Shown here piece after piece: positions 1 to 8,032 of a stretch of DNA of 64,000 nt; the stretch's first letter is position 1; each line of letters starts with the position of its first letter. The stretch comes from an uncultured Eggerthella sp. GTDB lineage: Bacteria > Actinomycetota > Coriobacteriia > Coriobacteriales > Eggerthellaceae. Location of the stretch: positions 17,797-81,796 of the forward strand of contig CAUHNN010000010.1 of NCBI GenBank assembly GCA_959607715.1, read 5' to 3'. The notes under the pieces were generated by a model, which ran no database searches, was not told where the DNA came from, and saw nothing but the letters and a program-made list of their open reading frames with translations. A program made the position numbers and the translations under genes.

Positions 1-17
1 TTCTTTCCATCGGTCAT
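1..17 (-). CDS. Start of a gene leaving the left edge (partial)
   Basis: An ATG at 17..15 on the minus strand is preceded by AGGAG at 30..26 with an 8-base spacer, which is ideal. A second ATG at 24..22 is too close to that site. Only about five codons (M-T-D-G-K) lie in the window, so the product cannot be named. It lies downstream of the alcohol dehydrogenase on the same strand with a gap of about 75 bases, so the two may be co-transcribed. Confidence 0.45.
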
Positions 18-91
18 CTTGCATGCTCCTTTCCGTTTTACGGGCTTGCTCGGTCGCGGACGGATCTTGGCCGTCGCCTGCGACGCGTTGC

Positions 92-1261
92 CTAAAAGCT
101 TTGCGCAAGCACGTTGCGCACGTCCTGCTCGGTGAATGCTTTGTAGCCTCCCGTCAAGATGACGGTGGCTTTGACGATGTCGTCGAGGTCGGCTTCGGTC
201 GCGCCGAGCTCGGTCAGGCTCATGACAAGGCCGAGCTCGCGCATCCACGCCTCCATGGCGGCAAGCCCCTCCTCGGCGATTTGCTCATCGGTTTTGCCCG
301 CAGGGTCCACGTTCCACACGATTTCGGCGAAGCGGACGAACTTGGGAAGCCCTGCCTTCATGATGGAGCGGTAGTAGGGGAGGCTCACCGCCGAGAGCGT
401 CATGCCGTGCGTCGCGTTCGTGACGGCGCCGACGGCCTGACCGAGCATGTGAACCATCCAGTCGGTGGATTTGCCGCACGAGATCAGCGTGTTCAACGCC
501 CACGTCGCCACCCACATGATGTTGCTGCGTGCTTGGTAATCCTGATCGTTCGCGGCGGCGATGCGTCCGTTCTCGATGATGCTGCGCATCAGCCCCTCGG
601 AGATGCAGTCGCTGACGTTGTCGTCGTCTCCGCTGAAGTACTGCTCGCAAATGTGGTTGAAGGTGTCGTAAACGCCCGCCATGACCTGCTCGTGCGGCAG
701 GCTCAGCGTGAAGACGGGGTTGAGGATGGAGAAGCGCGGCATGACGCGGCTGCTCGCGAACACATGGCCTATCTTCATTTTCTCGGCGGGGTTGGTGATG
801 ACGGCGCCTGCGTTCATTTCGGATCCGGTGCCCGCCATGGTGAGCACGCAGCCGACGGGGACGATGTCGCAATCGGGCTCGTCGAAGCGGACGTAGTATT
901 TCTCCCAAGGATCATCGTCGCAGTTGACCGAAACCGATACCGCCTTGGCGAAGTCGCATACCGAGCCGCCGCCCACGGCCAAGATGAGGTCGACCTGCGC
1001 TTCGCGTGCGACGGCGATGCCCTCGCGCAGCTTCTCGACAGTGGGGTTGGGCATGACGCCGGCGATTTCCGTCACGGTTTTGCCCGCTGCGCGCAGGATG
1101 TCCGCGACTTGGTCGTACACGCCGTTTTTCTTGATGGACCCGCCTCCGTAGACGAGGACGACGTTAGGCCCGAACTTCGCGAGCTCGTTCGCGAGGCCGT
1201 CAAGCGCGTCTTCGCCGAAATAGAGCTTCGTCGGATTGTGGTAGGTGAAGGTTCCTAGCAT
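92..1261 (-). CDS. Iron-containing alcohol dehydrogenase
   Basis: This is a 389-residue group III (Fe-dependent) alcohol/butanol dehydrogenase that should interconvert aldehydes or ketones and alcohols with NAD(P)H in the cytoplasm. The nucleotide-binding GGGSVCD lies at residues 97-103. The four expected metal ligands are visible as D199, H203, H271 and H285. The start at 1261 follows AAAGGAAGAAC, and the open frame upstream of it lacks a ribosome site. Closest to the NADPH-dependent butanol dehydrogenase (BdhA/YqhD) type; the substrate is not readable. It is transcribed divergently from a MerR regulator across a shared palindrome, so aldehyde or electrophile control is likely. Confidence 0.9.
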   Translation of the reverse strand: MLGTFTYHNPTKLYFGEDALDGLANELAKFGPNVVLVYGGGSIKKNGVYDQVADILRAAGKTVTEIAGVMPNPTVEKLREGIAVAREAQVDLILAVGGGSVCDFAKAVSVSVNCDDDPWEKYYVRFDEPDCDIVPVGCVLTMAGTGSEMNAGAVITNPAEKMKIGHVFASSRVMPRFSILNPVFTLSLPHEQVMAGVYDTFNHICEQYFSGDDDNVSDCISEGLMRSIIENGRIAAANDQDYQARSNIMWVATWALNTLISCGKSTDWMVHMLGQAVGAVTNATHGMTLSAVSLPYYRSIMKAGLPKFVRFAEIVWNVDPAGKTDEQIAEEGLAAMEAWMRELGLVMSLTELGATEADLDDIVKATVILTGGYKAFTEQDVRNVLAQSF

Positions 1262-1309
1262 GTTCTTCCTTTCGCTTTGCTTCGTTTGGTAGAATGAGCC
1301 GATCCTAAA

Positions 1310-1329
1310 ACCTAAACCTGACTTTAGGT
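1310..1329. promoter_or_regulatory. MerR-type operator between adh and merR
   Basis: ACCTAAA, six bases and TTTAGGT form a perfect 7-bp inverted repeat in the divergent intergenic region. MerR-family activators bind such dyads between the -35 and -10 boxes. The CCTAAA...TTTAGG form resembles sites of NmlR/AdhR aldehyde sensors. Assigning it to the adjacent MerR gene is inference from position. Confidence 0.6.
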
Positions 1330-1369
1330 CAAGCATGTTTTGAGAAACCCGAGTGCGAAGGAGCTGCTC

Positions 1370-1807
1370 ATGTATTCGATCGGCCAGGTGTCGAAGATGT
1401 TCGACATCCCCGTCTCGACGCTGCGCTACTACGACAAGGAAGGGCTGTTTCCCCATCTGAAGCGATCGGGGGCCGCTCGCCGTTTCGATGACGAGGAGCT
1501 TGAGCTGCTCCGGGTCATCGAATGCTTGAAGAAGACCGGCCTCGAGATCAAGGACATCAAGCGTTTCGTTTCCCTGGTGGAAGAAGGGCCTTCTACCTAC
1601 CAGGCGCGCAAAGAATTGTTCGAAGCGCGCAAAAAGCAGGCCGAAGAAGAGATCGAGCACATGCAGAAGGCGCTCGCCATGGTCGAGTTCAAGTGCTGGT
1701 ACTACGAAACCGCGCTCGCCGACGGCAACGAGGATCGCTTGAAAGAAATGATTCCCGACGGTCTGCCGAAAGACGTGAAGGGGCTTTACGACCGGGCGCA
1801 TTCATAG
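1370..1807 (+). CDS. MerR family transcriptional regulator
   Basis: 145 residues. The N-terminal winged helix reads MYSIGQVSKMFDIPVSTLRYY, followed by the F-P-x-x-K-R-x-x-x-x-R-R-F wing and a long dimerisation coiled coil around residues 75-120. The ATG at 1370 follows GAAGGAG; an in-frame TTG 30 bases upstream has no ribosome site. A single Cys (in KCWYYE) lies in the effector region, unlike metal-binding MerR proteins with clustered cysteines. Its place opposite the iron alcohol dehydrogenase suggests an AdhR/NmlR-like role as aldehyde-responsive activator. Confidence 0.88.
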   Translation: MYSIGQVSKMFDIPVSTLRYYDKEGLFPHLKRSGAARRFDDEELELLRVIECLKKTGLEIKDIKRFVSLVEEGPSTYQARKELFEARKKQAEEEIEHMQKALAMVEFKCWYYETALADGNEDRLKEMIPDGLPKDVKGLYDRAHS

Positions 1808-1863
1808 AAGCTGCTTGCGTGTTTCGGAAACGCTTGCGAAACCGTCGTGGAAGAGGGGGATTC

Positions 1864-2598
1864 GTGAAACCCATAGCCCATATTCGCACCGACCTGCCGC
1901 AGAAGTTCGGCATCCCGCGCAACAGCTTCCTTGCGCCCCATCTGCAGGGACGCATCGTCTTCGAACCGGAGTATTCCCTGCCGTCTGCCGTCGAGGGGAT
2001 CGAGCGGTTTTCCCATCTGTGGCTCATCTGGCAGTTCGAGAACGGCACGCCTGGCGGCACTGCTTCCGACATCGCCGCCGATGCGGCGACGCTCGACAAA
2101 AGCGGCACCACGGCGAAGTGGACTCCTACCGTTCGCCCGCCGCGCCTCGGCGGGGTGGAGCGCTGCGGCGTGTTCGCTTCCCGCAGCCCCTTTCGGCCCA
2201 ACCCGTTGGGCCTGACCTGCGTCAAGCTTGATCGCGTGGAGCATACTGAGCACGGTCCTGTCCTTCACGTGCTCGGTGCCGACTTGCGCGACAACACGCC
2301 CATCCTCGACATCAAGCCCTACATCCCGTTCGCGGATTGCCACCCGGAAGCTTCGGGCGGCTGGACCGACGATCATCCGTGGCGCGAACTCGAGGTGGAT
2401 TTCCCCTTGCATCTGCTCGAGCGCGTGCCGAAGGAAAAAGCCACGGGCTTGCGCGAGGTGCTTCGTCAGGATCCGCGCCGTGCCGGCAGCAAGCATGAAC
2501 CTGCGCGCATCTACCATCTTGCCTATGCTGGATTGGACGTGTCGTTCACCGTCGACGGGTCGAGCCTGCACGTTGTGGGGGTGGAGCCATCCGCTTAG
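1864..2598 (+). CDS. trmO: tRNA (N6-threonylcarbamoyladenosine37-N6)-methyltransferase TrmO
   Basis: 244 residues of the TsaA/TrmO beta-barrel family, which methylates t6A37 of ANN-decoding tRNAs with S-adenosylmethionine. Family signatures seen are the opening KPIAHIRTDLPQKFGIPR, the ExxSHLWLIWQF segment, SRSPFRPNPLGLTCVKL, and GADLRDNTPILDIKPYIPFAD. The length and the extra C-terminal domain after about residue 160 match bacterial TrmO. The GTG at 1864 is chosen because AGAGGGGG precedes it and the conserved domain begins at once. It probably has its own short transcript after merR and ends at the terminator at 2623. Confidence 0.88.
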   Translation: MKPIAHIRTDLPQKFGIPRNSFLAPHLQGRIVFEPEYSLPSAVEGIERFSHLWLIWQFENGTPGGTASDIAADAATLDKSGTTAKWTPTVRPPRLGGVERCGVFASRSPFRPNPLGLTCVKLDRVEHTEHGPVLHVLGADLRDNTPILDIKPYIPFADCHPEASGGWTDDHPWRELEVDFPLHLLERVPKEKATGLREVLRQDPRRAGSKHEPARIYHLAYAGLDVSFTVDGSSLHVVGVEPSA

Positions 2599-2622
2599 GT
2601 GGCATGGGACTCCCGATACGCG

Positions 2623-2663
2623 AACGGCCCGTCCGGGGCGGTGTTTCCCGGACGGGCCGTTTT
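2623..2663. terminator. Bidirectional terminator between trmO and dtd
   Basis: A perfect 15-bp stem (2623-2637 pairs with 2647-2661) with a 9-base loop and short T runs lies between two convergent genes. Confidence 0.85.
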
Positions 2664-2669
2664 ATGAGC

Positions 2670-3125
2670 CTAGGCTTTTACCACTTCGTCGCTGTCGAGC
2701 CAGATGGTGAAGGGTCCGTCGTTGGCGATGTCGACGCTCATGTGCGCACCGAACCACCCGGTCTGCACGTCGATGCCGGACGTGCGCGCGCATGCGGCGA
2801 AATGCTCGTAAAGCTCGTTGGCCCTATCGGGCGCGGCTCCCCTGGTGAACGAGGGGCGGTTGCCCTTGCGGCAATCGGCGTAGAGCGTGAACTGCGACAC
2901 GATAAGGACCGAACCGCCCACATCGGCAAGCGAAAGGTTCGTTTTTCCGTTGTCGTCTTCGAAGATCCTCATTTTGGCGATCTTGGCCCAAAGCGCCTCG
3001 GCGATGCGCTCGGTGTCGTCGGGACCTACGCCGAGCAAGATGGCGTAGCCGGCACCGATGGAGCGGGGCTCCTCTCCTTCGGTGGAAACGGAGGCGGACG
3101 TGACGCGTTGGATGAGGGCGCGCAT
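2670..3125 (-). CDS. dtd: D-aminoacyl-tRNA deacylase
   Basis: 151 residues, the full length of DTD, a homodimeric enzyme that hydrolyses D-amino acids (and glycine) from mischarged tRNA. The catalytic-site motif SQFTL is at 77-81. The cross-subunit Gly-Pro motif is NDGPFT at 135-140, where most family members have GPVT; Phe for Val is a mild variation. The gene lies 9 bases downstream of the MATE gene, so the two are probably co-transcribed. Confidence 0.93.
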   Translation of the reverse strand: MRALIQRVTSASVSTEGEEPRSIGAGYAILLGVGPDDTERIAEALWAKIAKMRIFEDDNGKTNLSLADVGGSVLIVSQFTLYADCRKGNRPSFTRGAAPDRANELYEHFAACARTSGIDVQTGWFGAHMSVDIANDGPFTIWLDSDEVVKA

Positions 3126-3134
3126 GGATTCTCC

Positions 3135-4523
3135 TTATCGGGGTCGGGGCTCTGCCGAGGTCTGAGACGCGGCGATCTTGGCGTAGGAGCGCTTTCGGGC
3201 AATGAAGAACAGGATACCCATCGCGATTGCCGTGACCACCCAGGAGAAGGGGTAGATCAGCAGAAGGTTCTCGAACGAGGCGACGAACGGGAAGACGAAG
3301 ATGACGTAGGCGATGCGCAAGAGGCACGATCCCACGATCACGATCACCGTGGGGAGGAGCGACCAACCCATGCCGCGCATCGCGCCTGCCGGGATTTCGT
3401 AGAGGCAGGGCATGAACCCGAAAATCTCCACGTGCCACAGGCGGATGACCCCGAAGGCCAGTGCGGCTGCGTCTGCGGTGAAGATGCCGAGCACCAGCAC
3501 GCCCGAAAGGGTGCAGGCCACGCCGATGACGGCGGTGATGGCGGTGGCGGCCACCATGCAGAAGGAGATCACCTTATCGCAGCGCTTCACGTTTCCCGCG
3601 GCGTAGTTCTGGCTGACGAAGGTCACGGCTGCCTGAACGAAGGCGTTGGTGAAGAAGTACGTGTAGAACTCGTAGTTCATCGCCGCCGACGAGCCGGCGA
3701 TGGCCGCGGAGCCGAACCCGTTGATGGCGGCCTGCACCACGACGTTGGAAAGGGCGAACACGACGCCCTGCAGCCCGGCGGGCAGGCCGATGTAGAGAAG
3801 CTTCCTCAGATCCTCGAAGACGACCTTCGTTCCACGTAGGTCGAGGCGGAATTCATCCGGCTCCTTCGCGAGCAGCCACACGACGATGCCCGCGCTCACG
3901 GCGTTCGATGCGACGGTGGCCCACGCGATGCCCGCCACGCCGGCGTTCGCCCATGCGATGGCGGCGTAGTCCAGGCCGATGTTGAGGACGGCGGCGACGG
4001 CGAGCGCGTAGAGGGGGCGCCAGGTGTCTCCCTTCGCGCGCAGGATGGCCGAGACGAAGTTGTAGATCAGGAAGAACGTGAAGCCGAGGAAGTAGACGTG
4101 CAGATAAGCGGTGGCTTCTTCCCAGGCTTCGGTGGGCATGCTGACCGAAGCGAGGATGGGGTCGATGGCCAGGACGCCGCCGGCCGTGAAGAGGATCGAT
4201 GAAACCGCCGTGACCACGGCGATGGTCTGGATGGCTCCCTTGATCTTCTCGCGCCGCCCGTGCCCGACGTGCACGGCGATGACGACGTTGGCGCCTATCG
4301 CCAGGCCCGTCAGCAGGGCCACGAAAAGGCTGATGATGGGGGTGACCCCGCCTACTGCCGCGAGCGCTTCGCTGCTGATCATGCGGCCGGCGAAGATTGA
4401 GTCGGCCGAGTTGAAGAGCTGCTGAAGGATGCTCGAGAGCGCCACGGGTATGGCGAAGAGGATGATCTTGCTGTAGATCGGTCCGTTCAGCATATCGATG
4501 GTGTTGCGTGAAGAAGTGCTCAT
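3135..4523 (-). CDS. MATE family efflux transporter
   Basis: 462 residues with about 12 hydrophobic segments and the two-half MatE architecture. The first helix region ILFAIPVALSSILQQLFNSADSI is typical of the NorM/DinF-like branch that exports drugs or metabolites in exchange for Na+ or H+. The start at 4523 (MSTSSRNTIDMLNG) is set by family alignment, where the protein usually opens shortly before the D-M-x-x-G-x-I motif. The ribosome site is weak, so a start at the internal Met in DMLNG is possible. The substrate cannot be read from sequence. Confidence 0.88.
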   Translation of the reverse strand: MSTSSRNTIDMLNGPIYSKIILFAIPVALSSILQQLFNSADSIFAGRMISSEALAAVGGVTPIISLFVALLTGLAIGANVVIAVHVGHGRREKIKGAIQTIAVVTAVSSILFTAGGVLAIDPILASVSMPTEAWEEATAYLHVYFLGFTFFLIYNFVSAILRAKGDTWRPLYALAVAAVLNIGLDYAAIAWANAGVAGIAWATVASNAVSAGIVVWLLAKEPDEFRLDLRGTKVVFEDLRKLLYIGLPAGLQGVVFALSNVVVQAAINGFGSAAIAGSSAAMNYEFYTYFFTNAFVQAAVTFVSQNYAAGNVKRCDKVISFCMVAATAITAVIGVACTLSGVLVLGIFTADAAALAFGVIRLWHVEIFGFMPCLYEIPAGAMRGMGWSLLPTVIVIVGSCLLRIAYVIFVFPFVASFENLLLIYPFSWVVTAIAMGILFFIARKRSYAKIAASQTSAEPRPR

Positions 4524-4781
4524 GGACGGCTTTCGTACTGCCGTCGCTCGGTGCGGCGGCTTGCGGGTCGCAGTGGTGTTCCGATGGCGATTATAGACGC
4601 TTTGGCGCACTTGGAAAGAGGTGCCGCATCGTCCCAGCTCGGGCCATGGTTTCAGAGTGGCGCACGCCGGGCGCACGCAGTGTTCCGCTCGGATGGGCGC
4701 CTGTGGGCAGGGGCGGCGATATTCGCTAGAGTGGAAGGCGAGCGCATCGAAGAGGAGCGCGCGGCGTGATTAGGAGGGGCC

Positions 4782-5225
4782 ATGATCGATCCCATCATCA
4801 AGGCATATTGCGAGGAGGATGTCGTCGACATCAGGGGCTTCGACCGCAACGAGCTGGTCGACCTTGACGAGGGGCGTTTCGTCATGAGGGCCTACCCGGG
4901 CCCGGATTGCGGCAACAACATCGGCACGGTCCATGGCGGCTACTTGGCCGCGCTCATCGACATCGCGGGCACGGGCGCCATCGATTCCCTCGGTCGCGAG
5001 AACGCGACGACGAGCATCAACACCAGCTTCCTGCGCCCGGCCCTCGTCGACGACGAATATCTAGAAGTTACGGGAACCGTCCTGCGCGCAGGGCGCCGCA
5101 CGGCCGTATCCGAAGTGGAGATCCGCCGTCCTAACGGCGATCTGGTCGCGAAGGCGACGCTCCAGTCGTTCGTCTTCGATTCGCCGATCGTCGAGGTGGA
5201 ACGCTTCCAGCATCTGAAGGCGTAG
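4782..5225 (+). CDS. PaaI family hotdog thioesterase
   Basis: 147 residues with a single hotdog fold. The core GTVHGGYLAALIDIAGTGAI carries the HGG motif that positions the catalytic loop, followed by TSINTSFLRPA. Such enzymes hydrolyse aryl- or acyl-CoA thioesters in the cytosol. AGGAGG precedes the ATG with a short spacer. It stands alone between the divergent MATE gene and dapL; physiological substrate unknown. Confidence 0.85.
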   Translation: MIDPIIKAYCEEDVVDIRGFDRNELVDLDEGRFVMRAYPGPDCGNNIGTVHGGYLAALIDIAGTGAIDSLGRENATTSINTSFLRPALVDDEYLEVTGTVLRAGRRTAVSEVEIRRPNGDLVAKATLQSFVFDSPIVEVERFQHLKA

Positions 5226-5361
5226 GGTCTTTCGGTTCTTTGCGCATTGGAAACCAAAGGGCGCTTCTTGCCCTGTAGTATGATGGTCGACGCATTACGT
5301 CGCGTATGAATTGGATCGGCCCTCGCGCCGGTTTTTCGAACGAACAAGAAGGAGATCTCCC

Positions 5362-6585
5362 GTGGCCAAAGTCAATGAGAACTACGCAAAGCTCCCCGGC
5401 AGCTATCTCTTCGCCGAGATCGCCCGCCGCACCGCCGCCTTTTCGGCTGAACATCCCGATGTCGAGCTCATCAAGATGGGCATCGGCGACGTGACGCGCC
5501 CGCTGGCGCCCGCCGTCGTCGAGGCTATGCACGCCGCCGTCGACGATCTGGCATCGGTCGAGACCTTCCACGGCTACGGCCCCGAACAGGGCTACGACTT
5601 CCTGCGTTCCGCCATCGCCGAGCGCGATTTCCGCGCCCGCGGCGTCGAGATCGCCGACGATGAGATCTTCGTTTCCGACGGCGCCAAGTCCGACTGCGGC
5701 AACATCGGCGACATCCTGTCCGTCGACAACAAGATCGCGGTGTGCGACCCGGTCTATCCGGTCTACGTCGACACGAACGCCATGGCCGGCCGCGCAGGCG
5801 AATACGACGAGGATGCCCAGGGTTGGACGAACATCACCTACATGCCCACCACGGCTGAAAACGATTTCGTCCCGGCGCTTCCCGAAGCCCCGGTCGACGT
5901 CATCTACCTGTGCAGCCCCAACAACCCGACCGGCACCGTGCTCACCGCCGACCAGCTGAAGACCTGGGTCGACTACGCTAACGAGCACGGTTCCATCATC
6001 ATGTTCGACGCCGCCTACGAGCGCTTCATCGCCGAAGAGGGCGTGCCTCACTCCATCTACGAGGTCGAAGGCGCCAAGACCTGCGCCATCGAGTTCCGCT
6101 CCTTCTCCAAGACGGCTGGCTTCACCGGTGCACGCTGCGGCTACACGGTCGTTCCGAAGGAGCTCGTCCGCGACGGCCAGAGCCTGAACGCTCTGTGGAA
6201 CCGCCGCCAGACCACGAAGTTCAACGGCGCTTCCTACGTCATCCAGCGCGGCGCCGCGGCCATCTACACCCCTGAAGGCGAGCGCCAGATCGAGGAGACG
6301 CTCGACTACTACCGCGCAAATGCGCGCGTTATCAAGGAAGGCCTCGAGCGCGCCGGCTTCACCGTTTACGGCGCCGTCAACAGCCCGTATGTCTGGTGCA
6401 AGACTCCCGAGGGCATGGGCTCGTGGGATCTGTTCAACCTTCTGCTCGAGAAGGCCAACGTCATCACCACGCCGGGTGCCGGCTTCGGCCCTTCGGGCGA
6501 GGGCTACATTCGCCTTTCCGCCTTCGGCGACGCCGAGGCGACGAAGAAGGGCGTCGAGCGCATCGAGGCGCTGTTCGCCGAATAG
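5362..6585 (+). CDS. dapL: LL-diaminopimelate aminotransferase
   Basis: 407 residues. DapL transaminates tetrahydrodipicolinate directly to LL-diaminopimelate, bypassing the succinylase and acetylase routes to lysine and peptidoglycan. Fold-type I aminotransferase marks are SPNNPTGT, FDAAYERFI and the PLP lysine K250 in FRSFSKTAGF. The substrate-binding opening KVNENYAKLPGSYLFAEI is diagnostic of DapL. The GTG start is fixed by AAGGAGA eight bases upstream. A strong terminator follows, so the gene is monocistronic. Confidence 0.93.
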   Translation: MAKVNENYAKLPGSYLFAEIARRTAAFSAEHPDVELIKMGIGDVTRPLAPAVVEAMHAAVDDLASVETFHGYGPEQGYDFLRSAIAERDFRARGVEIADDEIFVSDGAKSDCGNIGDILSVDNKIAVCDPVYPVYVDTNAMAGRAGEYDEDAQGWTNITYMPTTAENDFVPALPEAPVDVIYLCSPNNPTGTVLTADQLKTWVDYANEHGSIIMFDAAYERFIAEEGVPHSIYEVEGAKTCAIEFRSFSKTAGFTGARCGYTVVPKELVRDGQSLNALWNRRQTTKFNGASYVIQRGAAAIYTPEGERQIEETLDYYRANARVIKEGLERAGFTVYGAVNSPYVWCKTPEGMGSWDLFNLLLEKANVITTPGAGFGPSGEGYIRLSAFGDAEATKKGVERIEALFAE

Positions 6586-6621
6586 GGTCAGGGCTTCGCT
6601 TACCCGCCGAAGTGCTTATCG

Positions 6622-6657
6622 AGCCCGACGCGCTGTTTCGGCGCGTCGGGCTTTTTT
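6622..6657 (+). terminator. Rho-independent terminator after dapL
   Basis: A perfect 12-bp stem (6622-6633 with 6641-6652), a 7-base loop and a run of T. Confidence 0.9.
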
Positions 6658-6744
6658 CGTGGAGACGCCCCGCGCGCATCGGCTCGGCGGCGCTTTCGCT
6701 ATACTTTCACTCGTTGCGCACCGATGCGCCTCGAAAACTGAAAA

Positions 6745-6782
6745 GACAGTTCGAAAACCTCCTGTCGTTAAACAAAACTAGG
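6745..6782 (+). promoter_or_regulatory. preQ1-I riboswitch aptamer
   Basis: P1 is GACAG (6745-6749) with CTGTC (6762-6766). The loop TTCGAAAACCTC is followed by the A-rich tail TTAAACAAAACTAGG, matching the preQ1 class I H-type pseudoknot in which loop CCT (6758-6760) pairs with AGG (6780-6782). The tail is nearly the same as the well-known Thermoanaerobacter aptamer tail. It sits 92 bases upstream of queD, the first gene of the preQ1 synthesis operon. AGGCTC at 6780-6785 can also pair with GAGCCT overlapping the queD ribosome site, so control is probably translational. Confidence 0.85.
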
Positions 6783-6874
6783 CTCTTGGATGTGCGCTCC
6801 GATCGCTTTCGCGTCGGGGGCGCGATTCGCTTGTGCCTGGTTTCGCTTCGGCGGGGGTGCAAGGAGCCTCAAAC

Positions 6875-7312
6875 ATGTACGGACTTAAAACCGAAAGCAG
6901 CTTCGACGCTGCCCACTTCCTTACCGACTATCACGGAAAGTGCGAGAATCTCCATGGCCATCGCTGGCGCGTCGTTGCCTACCTGGCCGTCGACGACCTT
7001 CAGAAGGAAGGCCATCATAAGGGGATGGTCATCGACTTCGCCGACTTCAAGCACGCTTTGCGCGACTTGACCGAAGCGCTCGATCATTCCTTCGTGGTGG
7101 AGGAAGGTTCTCTTTCCGACAAGACGCTCGCCTGCTTGCGCGAGGAGGGCTTCACCTTGTCGATGATGCCGTTTCGCACCACGGCGGAAAACCTCGCGCG
7201 CTACTTCGCCGACGAACTCGAGAAGCTCGGCTTCCCTGTCGAGCAGGTCGACGTGTACGAGACGCCCAACAACTGCGCGATCTACCGCAAGGACCGCTCG
7301 TGCAGCCAATAG
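6875..7312 (+). CDS. queD: 6-carboxy-5,6,7,8-tetrahydropterin synthase
   Basis: 145 residues. QueD converts 7,8-dihydroneopterin triphosphate to 6-carboxytetrahydropterin in queuosine synthesis. Zinc ligands appear as H14 (FDAAHFL) and H27/H29 in the C-x3-HGH motif that also carries the catalytic Cys23. The ATG at 6875 has AAGGAG upstream; a longer frame to 6833 lacks a ribosome site. First gene of the operon; its 3' end overlaps queE by 13 bases. Confidence 0.93.
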   Translation: MYGLKTESSFDAAHFLTDYHGKCENLHGHRWRVVAYLAVDDLQKEGHHKGMVIDFADFKHALRDLTEALDHSFVVEEGSLSDKTLACLREEGFTLSMMPFRTTAENLARYFADELEKLGFPVEQVDVYETPNNCAIYRKDRSCSQ

Positions 7313-8031
7313 CGATCGATCGTCTGCCCGTCGCTGAGCGCTTCGTGTCCATCAACGGCGAAGGGTTGCGCGCCGGCCGTTTAGCGGCTTTCGTGCGTTT
7401 CGTCGGGTGCAACCTCGAATGCGCCTGGTGCGACACCGCCTGGGCGACCGTCGTCTCGTGCCCCCACGAGGATCTTTCTGCGGCCGACATCGTGTCGTGG
7501 GTGCGCGCCAAGCGCGTTTCGTGCGTCACGCTCACCGGCGGGGAGCCCGCGCTTCAACCCGGCCTTCCCGGTCTCATCGAGGCGCTTGCACGTGATGGGT
7601 CGTGGGGCGAAGGAGATGCGCGCATCATCGAGATCGAGACGAACGGCTCGGTTTCCTTGGCGCTTCTCGATGAGCTTCGTCGCTCGATCGAGCCCGAGTG
7701 CGCTTTCCCGACGCGCATCAGCTTCACCCTTGACTGCAAAGCGCCTTCGTCGGGCATGGACGGCGAGATGGATTTCAGTTCCTACCGCCATCTTCGCCCC
7801 GACGATTGCGTGAAGTTCGTCGTGGGGTCGGCAGACGACCTTCGGTTCGCCGGCGACATCATCGCGCGTTACGGGCTCGACGCGTCGTGCACGGTCTTCC
7901 TCAGCCCGGTGTTCGGCTCCATCGAGCCTGCCGAAATCGTTTCGTTCATGGAGCGCGAGGGGCTTACCCGCGTGCGCCTTCAGCTTCAGCTTCATAAGAT
8001 CATCTGGCCTGACCAGGAAAGGGGAGTGTGA
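7300..8031 (+). CDS. queE: 7-carboxy-7-deazaguanine synthase
   Basis: 243 residues, a radical SAM enzyme that contracts the pterin ring to 7-carboxy-7-deazaguanine. The [4Fe-4S] cluster motif is CNLECAWC (C37, C41, C44). SINGEGLRAG at 17-26 and LTGGEPALQ match the family substrate and SAM motifs. The GTG start lies inside the end of queD after AAGGA, which suggests translational coupling. Length is normal for the Gram-positive branch. Confidence 0.92.
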   Translation: MQPIAIDRLPVAERFVSINGEGLRAGRLAAFVRFVGCNLECAWCDTAWATVVSCPHEDLSAADIVSWVRAKRVSCVTLTGGEPALQPGLPGLIEALARDGSWGEGDARIIEIETNGSVSLALLDELRRSIEPECAFPTRISFTLDCKAPSSGMDGEMDFSSYRHLRPDDCVKFVVGSADDLRFAGDIIARYGLDASCTVFLSPVFGSIEPAEIVSFMEREGLTRVRLQLQLHKIIWPDQERGV

Positions 8032-8032
8032 G

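Noticed and set aside
23..1258. Long plus-strand open frame opposite the alcohol dehydrogenase
   Set aside because: It mirrors the codon pattern of the real gene, has repetitive Gly/Asp/Arg composition and no ribosome site.
2604..3839. Plus-strand open frame spanning dtd and the MATE 3' end
   Set aside because: Overlaps a terminator and two well-supported genes on the other strand.
6790..6825. Intrinsic terminator as the riboswitch expression platform
   Set aside because: The hairpin is strong but has no T run, so translational control fits better.
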